A stretch of 64,000 bases of DNA, taken from Robertkochia sediminum. GTDB lineage: Bacteria; Bacteroidota; Bacteroidia; Flavobacteriales; Flavobacteriaceae. Location: positions 55,984-119,983 of the forward strand of contig NZ_JADMKT010000072.1 of assembly GCF_016786255.1 (NCBI RefSeq), in the 5' to 3' direction. Shown here piece by piece: positions 17,688 to 28,067 of this stretch (positions within the stretch are counted from its first letter, which is position 1; every line of letters starts with the position of its first letter). A program made the translations under genes and the position numbers. A model generated the notes under the pieces. It did no database searches, had not been told where the DNA came from, and was given only the letters and a program-made list of their open reading frames with translations.

Positions 17688-19124
17688 ATGAAGAGGAATT
17701 ACATTAAAACCATGATGAAAAAAGAACGTACCCAAGACACTTTTCCTACCTTGTTTTCTACTCTAACGTTAGAGGGAAAATTCTCTTATGTTACAAAAGT
17801 AACATTCAATGTAATATTTGTTACATTTCTGTTTTTCGCAGCAAATTTGAATGCCCAGGACGGAGCCGAATCTGATAAAAAATCAGAAAAAAAGGAAAAA
17901 GTTACCACCGAAAAGGAGTCTTTTGCCAAGTTAAAATTTTCAGGATCCGTACAACCCTGGTTTCGATATACCCAATTAAACCCCGGAAGTTTTGATGAGA
18001 ATGAGGTCCAACAGGATGAGAGCTACAACGTATCTATAAGACGATTCCGTCTTTACGGAAAACTAAGCCTTGGTGAACGTTGGAAATTCAATGCCAGTGT
18101 TGGGGTTAATAACGTGAACCGATCCGGAAGAAGCATTCCCGCTCCCCAACTTTTAGATCTTTACGGAACCTATAAGGTAAGTAATGCTATAAATATTGGT
18201 GCAGGTAAATCAGCTTGGGACGGTCTCTCAAGGTATACTGCTCCCAGCACTTCTAACCTTTTATTCACCGATATTCCAATCGTAGCCCAACCTACAGTTA
18301 ACATCACCGATAAGATCATAAGAAACCTGAGTGTCTTTGTTTTCGGAGACCTGGGCAAACTTAATTATCGTTTTATCGTAAAAAGCCCATATGACTTTGA
18401 AGCTACCGGATTTAAACCTAAATACAGCGAAACGACAGCACAATTTACAGACGACTTTTCCAATCCGGAGTTCACTTCTTACATTAAATACGATTTCCTT
18501 GACAAGGAAACATCAACCTACCATGTATTTAAGGGTACCCACATGGGTAAACACAAATTACTTTCTTTAGGTTTTGGATTTAAATACCGTAACGATGCCA
18601 TGAAGAAAGGTTCTGAAGGCAACTGGGAATATCAGGACATGAATCTTTTCGCAGGAGACCTTTTCTTTGAATATCCGTTCGGTTACGGCTCCGACCATGT
18701 TGTGACCACTTACCTGGGATACTATAATTACGATATGGGCGATAATTACCTGCGTTCTGTAGGGATCAACAACCCTTCGTACGGATGGACCAACCCCGGA
18801 GACCTGGTTAATGGAAGAGGTAATGGTTATCCGGCCATTGGATCCGGAGAATCTGTAATGCTTCAACTAGGCTATCTGTTTCCTGAATTCAACACCAAAC
18901 ACAATTTAGGACGAGTACAGTGGTACGGTGGTGGCCAGTACAGCAATTTTGATGCGCTTACCCAGGATGTGGTAGTTATCAACACCGGACTCAACTGGCA
19001 CCTGGATGCCTACAAGACCAAGATAAGTCTGGACTTTCAAAACAGACCTCTGATCTCCGGCAACGGCGTTACCGACCTGGGACGCAAGAACATGGTGGTA
19101 CTACAGTACCAATTCAAATTTTAA
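17688..19124 (+). CDS. Outer-membrane porin (OprO/OprP-like)
   Basis: The 478-residue protein has an unusually long N-terminus before a signal peptide (about 40-58, ending LNAQ). Later starts at 17712 or 17715 are possible. After a Lys/Glu-rich linker comes a beta-barrel rich in alternating aromatic residues, opening with the phosphate-selective-porin pattern SGSVQPWFRYTQ, and it ends with the outer-membrane C-terminal signature YQFKF. A near-consensus -7 box (CATCTTTG, 17625-17632) lies upstream. The transported solute is unknown. Confidence 0.82.
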   Translation: MKRNYIKTMMKKERTQDTFPTLFSTLTLEGKFSYVTKVTFNVIFVTFLFFAANLNAQDGAESDKKSEKKEKVTTEKESFAKLKFSGSVQPWFRYTQLNPGSFDENEVQQDESYNVSIRRFRLYGKLSLGERWKFNASVGVNNVNRSGRSIPAPQLLDLYGTYKVSNAINIGAGKSAWDGLSRYTAPSTSNLLFTDIPIVAQPTVNITDKIIRNLSVFVFGDLGKLNYRFIVKSPYDFEATGFKPKYSETTAQFTDDFSNPEFTSYIKYDFLDKETSTYHVFKGTHMGKHKLLSLGFGFKYRNDAMKKGSEGNWEYQDMNLFAGDLFFEYPFGYGSDHVVTTYLGYYNYDMGDNYLRSVGINNPSYGWTNPGDLVNGRGNGYPAIGSGESVMLQLGYLFPEFNTKHNLGRVQWYGGGQYSNFDALTQDVVVINTGLNWHLDAYKTKISLDFQNRPLISGNGVTDLGRKNMVVLQYQFKF

Positions 19125-19199
19125 AAGATCGACCTGAAGGGACTGATGTAACACCTTCAAACCATACTATCGTGCGTAAGTTCCGGTCGATAGCATCAT

Positions 19200-19229
19200 A
19201 AAAAAGGGGCCTCAGCGGCCCCTTTTTTA
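19200..19229. terminator. Bidirectional terminator, porin/amidohydrolase
   Basis: A-tract, perfect GGGGCC/GGCCCC stem (19206-19211 with 19217-19222) and T-tract. It ends the porin transcript and can also end the converging amidohydrolase transcript. Confidence 0.9.
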
Positions 19230-19244
19230 CTATAGGTTTGTTTA

Positions 19245-20867
19245 TTACTTCACCTTTTTTCCTCCTACCCAGGTTTGCTCGACCTGGATTCCCGGAACTT
19301 GCTCCAGCGGCACCTCCATAATATCCTTATCCAGGAAAATAAAATCGGCCAGCTTACCCGGCTCTATACTCCCCTTTTCTTCCTCCTCAAAATTAGACCA
19401 GGCCGCCCAAAGGGTCATTCCTTTAAGCGTCTCCTCACGAGTCAGCGCATCTTCCGGCTGGAATCCACCCTCGGGATATCCCTGGAGATCTTTACGCGCT
19501 ACCGAGGCGTAGAAGGTTAAGAACGGACTCACCTGTTCCACCGGGAAGTCGGTTCCCAGGGCCACTATGCCCGATTCTTCGAGAAGCTTTCTATAGGCAT
19601 AAGCACCTTCCATACGTGCTGCACCAATGCGTTCTTCTACCCAATACATATCGCTGGTAGCGTGAGTGGGCTGTACAGAAGGCAAAATATTTCTTGAGAA
19701 ATAATGCATGTCTTCCGGCGAAACGATCTGGGCGTGTTCGATCTTCCAACGGCGATCACCCTTATCCTTCAATACCTTTTCATAGGCTCTTAGCACAGCA
19801 ATATTTGCCGAATCACCAATGGCGTGGGTATTCATCTGAAAGGGAGAATCGGCCAGCTTTTCCGCCAGGCCTTCAATAGCCTCCACCGGGGTTACCATGG
19901 CTCCAAAGTGACCGTCGTGATCACTATAAGGCTCTTTCAAAGCAGCGCCACGGGAACCTAACGCCCCATCGCCATACACTTTTACCGAGCGCACATTGAG
20001 CCTGTCGGTCTTCAGGATGCCTTGTTTCAGGAAGTGATCTACATCGGCTTCAATATTACTGATCATGGCATATACCCGCATATCTAATGCTCCTGCCTTT
20101 TGCAGGCTATCAATAAGTTCAATGGTCACGCGATCGATACCGGCATCGTTCACCGTCGTTAATCCGTAAGAGAAACAGATCTCTTCTGCATCTTTAAGGG
20201 CTGCAACTTTGGTATTGACATCAAATTCGGGGATAATGGCATCGACCATACCCATGGGATTGTCTACGAGAACCCCTGTAAGTGCCCCGTCTTCTTTAAG
20301 GATCGCTCCGCCCTCAACCTGGGTTTCGGCGGTTATACCAGCCAAGTCTAACGCCTTTTGATTCACCAGATAGGCATGTCCGTCTACCCGCTCAAGGATC
20401 ACCGGAGTTTCGGGGAATAATTCGTCCAGACGCTGTTTATGGGGAAACTGCTTGAGAGCCCAATCATTCTGATCCCACCCTCTGCCGAGAATGAATGGCG
20501 CCTGCTTCTCCTTTTGGAAAACCACCACGCGCTGTAATACCTCCTCGTAACTCTTGGTTCCGGTAAGATCTACACGCTGCTGGTTAAGTCCCAGTCCGTA
20601 GAAATGACAATGCGCATCGATAAAACCGGGTAATACGGTCTTACCTTCGGCATTCACTATCGTGTTGGAATGGTAACGCTCCAAGATAGCTTCAGAGGTG
20701 CCTACATCCATGAACTTGCCGTCCTTTACAGCAAAGGCGGCAGCCCTGGGCTGGAGAGAGTCTACGGTATAGATATTGGCCTCATAAACAATGAGGTCGG
20801 CCTGCTCCTTTTCTTCACAGGAAATAAGCGTGACCAACAGGCCCAATAATAATGATCTGATCTTCAT
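19245..20867 (-). CDS. Amidohydrolase-family lipoprotein (YtcJ-like)
   Basis: The 540-residue metal-dependent hydrolase follows a lipoprotein signal ending LISCEEK. Metal-site motifs of the YtcJ group are visible: GFIDAHCHFYGLG (HxH), a VKVYGDGALGSRGA segment with the bridging lysine region, HAIGDSAN, EHAQIV, and ALGTDFPVE with the catalytic aspartate. The likely reaction is hydrolysis of an amide or cyclic amide in the periplasm, with unknown substrate. It is monocistronic with its own promoter. Confidence 0.88.
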   Translation of the reverse strand: MKIRSLLLGLLVTLISCEEKEQADLIVYEANIYTVDSLQPRAAAFAVKDGKFMDVGTSEAILERYHSNTIVNAEGKTVLPGFIDAHCHFYGLGLNQQRVDLTGTKSYEEVLQRVVVFQKEKQAPFILGRGWDQNDWALKQFPHKQRLDELFPETPVILERVDGHAYLVNQKALDLAGITAETQVEGGAILKEDGALTGVLVDNPMGMVDAIIPEFDVNTKVAALKDAEEICFSYGLTTVNDAGIDRVTIELIDSLQKAGALDMRVYAMISNIEADVDHFLKQGILKTDRLNVRSVKVYGDGALGSRGAALKEPYSDHDGHFGAMVTPVEAIEGLAEKLADSPFQMNTHAIGDSANIAVLRAYEKVLKDKGDRRWKIEHAQIVSPEDMHYFSRNILPSVQPTHATSDMYWVEERIGAARMEGAYAYRKLLEESGIVALGTDFPVEQVSPFLTFYASVARKDLQGYPEGGFQPEDALTREETLKGMTLWAAWSNFEEEEKGSIEPGKLADFIFLDKDIMEVPLEQVPGIQVEQTWVGGKKVK

Positions 20868-20896
20868 AGTTTAAGTTTGTGGTTTAGCGATTACAA

Positions 20897-20904
20897 CAAA
20901 AATA
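20897..20904 (-). promoter_or_regulatory. Promoter -7 box of the amidohydrolase gene
   Basis: Minus-strand TATTTTTG fits TAnnTTTG, 29 bases before the ATG. Confidence 0.6.
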
Positions 20905-20958
20905 GCATTCTTTTATTAAGGTTCCCCTTCGGAGGTGGCAATGCAGCAAAAAGGTCAC

Positions 20959-20966
20959 TACCTTTG
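20959..20966 (+). promoter_or_regulatory. Promoter -7 box of the FUSC gene
   Basis: TACCTTTG fits TAnnTTTG, 26 bases before the ATG at 20993. Confidence 0.6.
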
Positions 20967-20992
20967 CAACACTTCCCGATGTATATCTGCCT

Positions 20993-23227
20993 ATGAAGAA
21001 GATCATCGACTTTTTAAAAAGCTCTCAGTTCCACAAGGGACTCACTATCAGTGCCAGTGCCTTTATTGCGGTACTGGTCACACAACTGGTTTTTGATATC
21101 AGTATCGGGATCGCCATGTCGTTCGGGATCCTGCTCGTGGCCACCAGTGATATTCCGGGACTGCCATCGCAACGTATTCCGGGGATGTTCCTGGCCCTTT
21201 TTATCGGGGTGATCAACTACATTATGATCCAGCTTACCAAAGAGCATCTGTGGTTGCTGTATCCCATAGTCGCCATATGTGTATTCCTTAGCAGCTACGT
21301 GGCCATTTACGGTTTCCGGGCTTCCCTGGCATCCTTTTCATCCCTTTTGGGGATTGCCATTAGCTACGTGCATCAGCCCCCTGAGGGCGAACTGTGGCTA
21401 TATGCCCTGTATATTGTACTTGGAGGTTTTTGGTATTTAGGTTTTTCTTATCTCATAGACCGGATCACCCCTCCGGTATTGCGATACGAACTCCTGAACA
21501 GGTGTATCGCACAAACATCGCAACTAATATCAGAGAACGTACATGTCGTTAGAAGTCCGAAAGACACCTCTCACAGATCCGGAATGAACGCCCTTCAACT
21601 AAGCCTTACCGAATTGCACGAGCAACTGCGAAATGAGCTGCTCACCAAAGAGGAGATCCTGGGAACCGGCGGGGTACAACGTAAAGAACTGCTCATTACG
21701 GCCGAGCTGGTAGATATTTTTGAAATGATCGTGGCGCAACTGCCTCACCAACATCACGAGGGGCCTGCAAAAGCGCTTTATCAACACGCGCTGGAACAAA
21801 TGTGCCGCTACCTGGAATATAGCGGTAAACGCTTGCTGGACACTGCAGGAGAAGGAAGCATGCAAAAAAAAGTGGAAGGCAAAAGGGCCGGCTTCCGAAA
21901 AGCCTGTGATGCGGCTATTACGGCATTTCGCGATCAAATAAGCCTCTCCGAATACACCGAAGACCTGCTCTACCTGAGAAACCTGAACGATTACGCCCGG
22001 GAGATCGATGAAAAGGTAGGCAGCATCGAACTGCTCATATTCGAATCGGGTATGCGCAAAAATTCCCGTAAGATCGCCAATAAAGAATTATTGATCACCA
22101 GGCAGCAATACGACCTGCGACTTCCCCTGGAACAACTCAGTTTGCAATCACCCATATTCCGGCATTCGCTCCGGTTGGTCTTTGCCACCATTATGGGGCT
22201 GTTTATCGGACAGGTTTTCGACATTCCGAAAACCTACTGGATACTGCTTACCATCTTTGTGTTGATGCGGCCTTCATATGCCCTTACCAGGCAGCGCTCC
22301 ATACAGCGTATTGTAGGAACCCTCGCAGGAGCGGCTATCGCTTTTATCCTGGTCTATATCTCTAAAGACATGGTCTTTTTGGGGGGTATGATCTTTTTTT
22401 CGCTAGCACTTACCTTCACTTTCATGCTGCAAAATTACCGAACAGCTGCTATGTTCGTTACCATCGCCATGATCCTGATCTATGTGGTAACTACCCCAGA
22501 TACCATGGCGCTCATCCAGGACCGTGTAGTAGATACCCTGATCGGTTCGGGGATCGCTTTGTTCTCTAACAAGCTCATACTCCCCTTCTGGGAATACAAG
22601 CAGATCAATACATTTATAGCAAAATTTACTGCGGCTCAGAAAAACTATATCGAAAAGATCTACGAACACTATCGGGATAAGACCGGGAAAGACACCCACT
22701 ATTTGCTGGCCAGGAAAAATGCCTTTTTAATGATGGCCCAGCTCAATACCGCTTTTCAACGCCAGTTACAGGAACCAAGATCAAGGCAAAAGGGTATCGG
22801 TAAGCTTCAGGAGCTCATAAGTACAGGTCAGGCCCTGCTTTCGGCCACTGCTGCCCTGGGTACCTATATTCACATTCACAAGACCACCGAGATCTCGGTG
22901 TATTTTGAAGCCTATATTTCGCATATACGGGAGTTCATGGACAAGGCCACAGCGCTGGTCACGAACAATGCCCATGAAGCAGCATCGCCTGCCCTGAGTA
23001 TAGCAGAAGCCAGGGACGGACTAGAGGTCCATTACCAGGCACTCAAGAGTCAGCTTAAACGTATGGAATCCAAAGGGGACACCACCTATAAACCTGCATT
23101 TACAGAAACCATCAAAGAAGCCCGCATGATCCCCGAAAAGCTCGAATGGATCTACCACCTCAGCGACAGGTTCCATGAAGACCTGAGAGCATACCTGCAA
23201 CAAACCGGCATAAGCGATCAGGAATGA
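20993..23227 (+). CDS. FUSC-family membrane protein (YccS-like)
   Basis: The 744-residue protein has an N-terminal block of six hydrophobic segments (about 15-165), a soluble helical domain (about 175-390), a second six-helix block (about 395-540) and a C-terminal helical soluble domain. This duplicated layout is typical of YccS/YhfK and fusaric-acid-resistance-like proteins. The conserved segment RPSYALTRQRSIQRIVGTLAG opens helix region two. An export role for aromatic or lipophilic compounds is a family inference only. Confidence 0.88.
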   Translation: MKKIIDFLKSSQFHKGLTISASAFIAVLVTQLVFDISIGIAMSFGILLVATSDIPGLPSQRIPGMFLALFIGVINYIMIQLTKEHLWLLYPIVAICVFLSSYVAIYGFRASLASFSSLLGIAISYVHQPPEGELWLYALYIVLGGFWYLGFSYLIDRITPPVLRYELLNRCIAQTSQLISENVHVVRSPKDTSHRSGMNALQLSLTELHEQLRNELLTKEEILGTGGVQRKELLITAELVDIFEMIVAQLPHQHHEGPAKALYQHALEQMCRYLEYSGKRLLDTAGEGSMQKKVEGKRAGFRKACDAAITAFRDQISLSEYTEDLLYLRNLNDYAREIDEKVGSIELLIFESGMRKNSRKIANKELLITRQQYDLRLPLEQLSLQSPIFRHSLRLVFATIMGLFIGQVFDIPKTYWILLTIFVLMRPSYALTRQRSIQRIVGTLAGAAIAFILVYISKDMVFLGGMIFFSLALTFTFMLQNYRTAAMFVTIAMILIYVVTTPDTMALIQDRVVDTLIGSGIALFSNKLILPFWEYKQINTFIAKFTAAQKNYIEKIYEHYRDKTGKDTHYLLARKNAFLMMAQLNTAFQRQLQEPRSRQKGIGKLQELISTGQALLSATAALGTYIHIHKTTEISVYFEAYISHIREFMDKATALVTNNAHEAASPALSIAEARDGLEVHYQALKSQLKRMESKGDTTYKPAFTETIKEARMIPEKLEWIYHLSDRFHEDLRAYLQQTGISDQE

Positions 23228-23239
23228 TCGCGCCCGGTT

Positions 23240-24985
23240 CTAAAGGTCGAACTGGTAAGAGGCGCCTGCCAGTACCTGAAACCCTTGCACCGGGAAGTTC
23301 ACCCAACGGGCATAGGCATTATTGCTGATATTCTGAAGCCTTACAAATGCCGATAACGGTTCGGAAACCCGATAAGACAAGCTGGCATTGATATCAAAAT
23401 AACTATCTACGGTAACCACCTCCGGATCCAGTAACGTACGGTTATCGATGAGGTCCTTTCGCGCTCCTACAAAGAAGATGTTTGCGCCGGCCAGCCACTT
23501 TTCACCCGGCTTGTACTGCATCCTGAAAGAAGCATTCAGAGACGGCAGATTCCAGGCCTCGGCCTCATTCTGGGTATTGTAATCCAATACTTCGGCCTGC
23601 AGCCCCATATCGAGGTCGTTATTCACCTCGAAATTAAGTTCGGCAGACACCGCCAGGGTGCGCACATCATCATACACCAGTCCAAAAGAATTGCCGTATT
23701 CGTAACCTTCAGCCAGGGGCTGTGCCTGTTCCGGATTACTACGGAATAACGGTTTGTTATTGGCGGCATTATACGACCCCTTCAGGTTATAGCCCAGATT
23801 AGGCAATAAACGTCCCTTTACCCCGACATAGGCGTTATACTGCATATCGGTAGGTCTGATCTCCTGGGTAGGTGAAAGAAAAGGGTTCTCCTCTACAAGA
23901 TCGTGATAGTTGGTTTGGTTCAGTCCACCCTCGATTCCCCCGTAAGGAATAATATACTCCTCTATCAAACGATACGAGGCAGTGATCTTAGGATAGAGAA
24001 AAAAGTCATGATCAGAATTCTCAATATCCATAGCATAGGTAAAGGTAGCTCCTAAGTTCAGTGTAAGGTCATCTTTAAGGATCTGAAGTACCGGGCTCAG
24101 CGTAGTGATAAGATTGCTGTATGCCAGATCATCGGTATTGGCGAAATTGCGGTCGAAACTTCCGTTAATATAATCTGCGCTCACTTCCAGGGTGATCTCT
24201 TCAGTAGCTATAGGCAACATCATATCACCATTGACCCGAAACCTGTTCTCTCCGGAATCAAAGCGATCCCAAAACCTTCTGAACAATACGGTTCCTTTTT
24301 CAAAGAAAGAGCGTTCAAAACCGATCTCTCCGCCCACCTCGGCCGTTAAATACGACTGACGCTCGGCAATGGCATCGATCTCCGGTGCTGTAAAAATATC
24401 GGGGAGTCCGTACCAATTGTAGATCTGGTGTCGAAAGCCTCCGTTCACCCCCCAATTCATATAATTGTCTTTCATGCGATAGACAGCGTCGAGGCGCGTA
24501 TCAAAGTAACGGTCGTCCAGATTCACGGCATCGAGTCCGCCCTGAGACGAGTTGTGAATGATCGCCAGGTCAAAGGCCTGATCACGCCCCAGGGTCAGGC
24601 TCGTATAGGCATCGAGGTCTGCAGCCGTATAATTACCCAGCGCCAGAGAAACGGAAGAGTTGTACAACACTTCTCTGGGCGCTTTTTTTAATCCGCTGGC
24701 CTTTCCCTTGGCAGGGGTAAAGGTAGAAGCTACAGGCACCGAGAAGATGGTGTAGTCTATTTCCTTTTTAGTGGTATTCAGGGCATCTTCCATCACCGGC
24801 ATGGCACCGATCTTTACCGCGGTATTCACGGTAGGGTCAAAAGCCTTGACCACGTTCACCACCTCTGTTCCCATACCCTCTTTTTCCTGGGCGTACAATC
24901 CCGATACCAGGCAGGGCAATACGAATAACACGGTTAGTATTTTATTCTGGCGCATCCTGTATGTGTTGTTTTGGTTGTTCTTCAT
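23240..24985 (-). CDS. Plug-less TonB-receptor-like outer-membrane barrel
   Basis: The 581-residue protein has a signal peptide (about 14-32, ending LYAQ), a short N-terminal segment (TEVVNVVKAFDPTVNTAV) and then a beta-barrel rich in aromatic alternation that ends ASYQFDL. Annotation pipelines may call such barrels TonB-dependent receptors, but I see no plug domain of about 150 residues and no clear TonB box. It starts 11 bases after the 1008-residue TPR gene, so the two are co-expressed and may form one envelope complex. Confidence 0.75.
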   Translation of the reverse strand: MKNNQNNTYRMRQNKILTVLFVLPCLVSGLYAQEKEGMGTEVVNVVKAFDPTVNTAVKIGAMPVMEDALNTTKKEIDYTIFSVPVASTFTPAKGKASGLKKAPREVLYNSSVSLALGNYTAADLDAYTSLTLGRDQAFDLAIIHNSSQGGLDAVNLDDRYFDTRLDAVYRMKDNYMNWGVNGGFRHQIYNWYGLPDIFTAPEIDAIAERQSYLTAEVGGEIGFERSFFEKGTVLFRRFWDRFDSGENRFRVNGDMMLPIATEEITLEVSADYINGSFDRNFANTDDLAYSNLITTLSPVLQILKDDLTLNLGATFTYAMDIENSDHDFFLYPKITASYRLIEEYIIPYGGIEGGLNQTNYHDLVEENPFLSPTQEIRPTDMQYNAYVGVKGRLLPNLGYNLKGSYNAANNKPLFRSNPEQAQPLAEGYEYGNSFGLVYDDVRTLAVSAELNFEVNNDLDMGLQAEVLDYNTQNEAEAWNLPSLNASFRMQYKPGEKWLAGANIFFVGARKDLIDNRTLLDPEVVTVDSYFDINASLSYRVSEPLSAFVRLQNISNNAYARWVNFPVQGFQVLAGASYQFDL

Positions 24986-24996
24986 GACGAGACGGC

Positions 24997-27900
24997 TTAT
25001 TTCTGATCCGGGGCTTCCGGGGTTTGATTCTTAATCGTTTCCTGGGCATTGATCTTTTCCAGCTCAAGTTTGGCATCGGCCACTACATCGGGGTATTGCT
25101 CAAAGTTCTTGATCACATTCTCGAGAATATAGGTCGCCTGGAAGGCATCATCGAGGGCGTAAAAGTTCCTGGCCATAAGCACCAGGCCTTTTGCCCCTGT
25201 TTCTCGGTAAGCAGCGTAATCTTTTGCCAGTTTCTGAGCAGCGCTATTCGACCCCTCGTAGTCGCCCTCTTTGTTTAGGAAGTAGGCATTAAAATACAAG
25301 GCTTCGGCAGCAAGGGCTCCGGTAGCCACCTTACCTACCTGTTCATAGGCCTCTTTGGCCCGGGTTTCATCACCCGTTTCCATGGCCGATCTGGCAATAA
25401 CCACCCAGGCATCGCCCTTGATACGATCGTCTATTCCCGGGGCATCGAGCATCTTTCCGGCATAGGCCAGGGCTTTGTCGTACTGCTTTAGCTCGTAGAA
25501 CGCCTTCATGAGGTTGGAACCGGCAAATAATATGTTCTGCTCGTAATTCGCCTCGGTCTCTAAGCGTTCCAAAAACGGTATGGCTTGCTCAAAGGCTCTT
25601 TGCTCCAAATAGATATCGGCCACCCGTGAGAGCGACTGCTCGTTATACACAGCTCCACCGGCATTGGCAACAAACTCATAATGTCCAAGAGCACCTTCAT
25701 GGTCGTTTTCTGCATATAGCATTTCTGCGAGGTAATAGTGTGCTTTAATGTGGTAGATCCCTTTAGGGAACTGATCCAGGTACGCTCTCAGCGATCTGAT
25801 CGCACGAGAGCCGTTCTTTTCGATATAGTGACGTTCTGCCGATTCAAAAGACGCACGGTCCAGTTCCTCGTTGGTCACCTCTACAAAATCGATCCCTTTT
25901 ACCCATTGGGCATACTCGTTAACACGGCCTTCATCCACATAGATAAGCTTGGCCGTAGCCACTGCCTGCATGGCTTCTTCAGAACCGCCATGGTTGTTCA
26001 CCACCGTTTTGAATCGCTCGAGCGCCTTTTGGTTGTCACCCTTATTGTAATACACCAGCCCTTCTTTCAAAATAGCCTTAGGTACAAGGGAGCTCATGGG
26101 ATATTCGCGCACCATGCGGCGGTAGGCTTCTACCCCACTGGTCTCACTGTTATTATTTATATAGGTATTCCCCAATTCGTATAAGGCATCATCCTTGAGC
26201 GTAGAGTTCGGATAACGCGTCACGAATTCGGTTAACGAACTGATCTTATTTTCTGTTCGGTCTACGAATCCGTAAGACACTGCCTTTTGGTAGGCCGCGT
26301 AATCGGCACCCTTCCCTCCGGCTGCGATCACCTTATTATAGGCTTCCATGGCGGGCCAGTAATCGCGATTCACGAAACGGGAATCTCCCAGCCTGAGCCA
26401 GGCATCCTTTTGCAACTCCTTAGCATTGCCTGCCTGATCTGCAAAAGTTTTAAAATTCGCTGCCGCATTGGGATAATCTTTTTGATTGAAATAGGCATAC
26501 CCCAGGTGGTAGTCTACTTCAGCATACTCGGGCGTATTTCTGGCACCTGGCAGCATTTTAAACTGTTTAAATCCGATGACCGCCCCGGGGTAGTTTTGTT
26601 CCAGGTAGTCGCATTCGGCCTTCCAGAAGGTGGCTCGGGCTGTAATGCCCTGATCGAGGCTGCCATCTATAGCTTCTTCCAGGTAGGAAGCAGCCTTTGT
26701 GTATTCTTCTTGTGTAAACAATTCCAGACCGTAGTAAAAGGCTACCTTTTGATAAACCTCCTTACTGCCGTAAGCACGGTTCTTTTGAAGGAGCTCCATG
26801 GCCGCCACATAATTCCTGGAAGTAATGTAGGAGTCAACGAGTAAGGTACGCACCTCTTCGCGGTGTTCGCTGTCGGGAAACTGCTCGAGATAGGCAGTGA
26901 GTACCCCGGGAACACTTTCATACGGATTCCCGATATCATAACTCAGGCGGGAGTAGTTAAGCCACGCATCTTTCGTAATAGCGGGAGAAAAGTCCATTTG
27001 AGCCGCATTTCGAAAGGCATTAAGGGCCTCCTGCTTTCTTCCGGTGCGCAGGTAACATTCACCCAAATGGTAATACCCATTCTGGGCCACTCCATTGGCG
27101 CCGTTCACGATCTTATTGAACTCGGCAATGGCCTCTTCATAACGCCCCTGCTTATAATAGACGTATCCCAACTGATAATAATCGGTAAGACTCCATTGAC
27201 CGCGACTTCCCTTATACGCTTTCAGGTATGGCAGGGCCGATTCGTATAGCCCCTTATTGAAATAACTTTCTCCGATGATCTTGTTCAACTGGGAGATCTC
27301 TTTTCGATCGGCCGTAGGCAGTTGCTCCTTGGCCAAGGCAATAGCCTTGTCGAAATTACCCAGTTTAAAATTCATGTCGGCCTTGTAGTAAGAAAGGTTA
27401 GCATTGAGCTCCGGATTGGCAGCAACCTGGTCAAAATACTGATTGGCCTGATTGTAATCGTCACTCTGGTAGGCCATGTAACCGATATAATATTTGGCCT
27501 GGGAACCGAATTTAGGAGAGGCCGATACCCTTTCGAGGTATTTACGAGCGTCGGCATATTTGCGGGTAACGAACAGGCAATAGCCCTTTTTAAAATTGTA
27601 CTCCTCCCGATCACTGCGGTTGATCCCCTGCCCTTCGGCCCTGTTATACCAGCGCAGCGCCAGGGGATATTTTCCCTGATCAAAATAATAGTCGGCCACA
27701 TCCATAAATGCCGAATTGCGCTTAACCGAAGTAGGATATTGATCTACGAAATCTTCCATGAGCTTATCGGCTCCCAGCTGGTTCAATCGAATTCCTGCAC
27801 TGGCACGGTAATAGGCCGCATTGGCCTCCATCTCGGGGTCATCGGTATGATCCATGACCTTGATAAAAAGATTCTGAGCGGCCTGGTATTGGCGGTTGTT

Positions 27901-28023
27901 ATAGAGTTCTACCGCTTCCTGATACTCCCTTCCATCATAGGTATAGATACGCGATTGCTGCGAAAAAAGGGGGGAAACAAGGAAGAACGACAGGGAGACC
28001 AAAACGTAACGAAGTGCTCGCAT
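24997..28023 (-). CDS. Large secreted tetratricopeptide-repeat protein
   Basis: The 1008-residue protein has an N-terminal signal peptide (ending FSQQS at about 20-24) and then near-continuous TPR/Sel-like helical repeats up to about residue 990. Typical units include WYNRAEGQGINR, YQLGYVYYKQGRYEEAIAEFNKI and YHLGYAYFNQKDYPNAAANFKTF. It should act as a periplasmic protein-binding scaffold. Partner and process are unknown, although its operon with an outer-membrane barrel suggests that barrel as one partner. A promoter with TATGTTTG lies 37 bases upstream. Confidence 0.85.
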   Translation of the reverse strand: MRALRYVLVSLSFFLVSPLFSQQSRIYTYDGREYQEAVELYNNRQYQAAQNLFIKVMDHTDDPEMEANAAYYRASAGIRLNQLGADKLMEDFVDQYPTSVKRNSAFMDVADYYFDQGKYPLALRWYNRAEGQGINRSDREEYNFKKGYCLFVTRKYADARKYLERVSASPKFGSQAKYYIGYMAYQSDDYNQANQYFDQVAANPELNANLSYYKADMNFKLGNFDKAIALAKEQLPTADRKEISQLNKIIGESYFNKGLYESALPYLKAYKGSRGQWSLTDYYQLGYVYYKQGRYEEAIAEFNKIVNGANGVAQNGYYHLGECYLRTGRKQEALNAFRNAAQMDFSPAITKDAWLNYSRLSYDIGNPYESVPGVLTAYLEQFPDSEHREEVRTLLVDSYITSRNYVAAMELLQKNRAYGSKEVYQKVAFYYGLELFTQEEYTKAASYLEEAIDGSLDQGITARATFWKAECDYLEQNYPGAVIGFKQFKMLPGARNTPEYAEVDYHLGYAYFNQKDYPNAAANFKTFADQAGNAKELQKDAWLRLGDSRFVNRDYWPAMEAYNKVIAAGGKGADYAAYQKAVSYGFVDRTENKISSLTEFVTRYPNSTLKDDALYELGNTYINNNSETSGVEAYRRMVREYPMSSLVPKAILKEGLVYYNKGDNQKALERFKTVVNNHGGSEEAMQAVATAKLIYVDEGRVNEYAQWVKGIDFVEVTNEELDRASFESAERHYIEKNGSRAIRSLRAYLDQFPKGIYHIKAHYYLAEMLYAENDHEGALGHYEFVANAGGAVYNEQSLSRVADIYLEQRAFEQAIPFLERLETEANYEQNILFAGSNLMKAFYELKQYDKALAYAGKMLDAPGIDDRIKGDAWVVIARSAMETGDETRAKEAYEQVGKVATGALAAEALYFNAYFLNKEGDYEGSNSAAQKLAKDYAAYRETGAKGLVLMARNFYALDDAFQATYILENVIKNFEQYPDVVADAKLELEKINAQETIKNQTPEAPDQK

Positions 28024-28059
28024 AAGAAGGTTTTAAGTTGAATGATCTGAAACGAATAA

Positions 28060-28067
28060 CAAACATA
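28060..28067 (-). promoter_or_regulatory. Promoter -7 box of the TPR/barrel operon
   Basis: Minus-strand TATGTTTG fits TAnnTTTG, 37 bases before the ATG. Confidence 0.6.
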
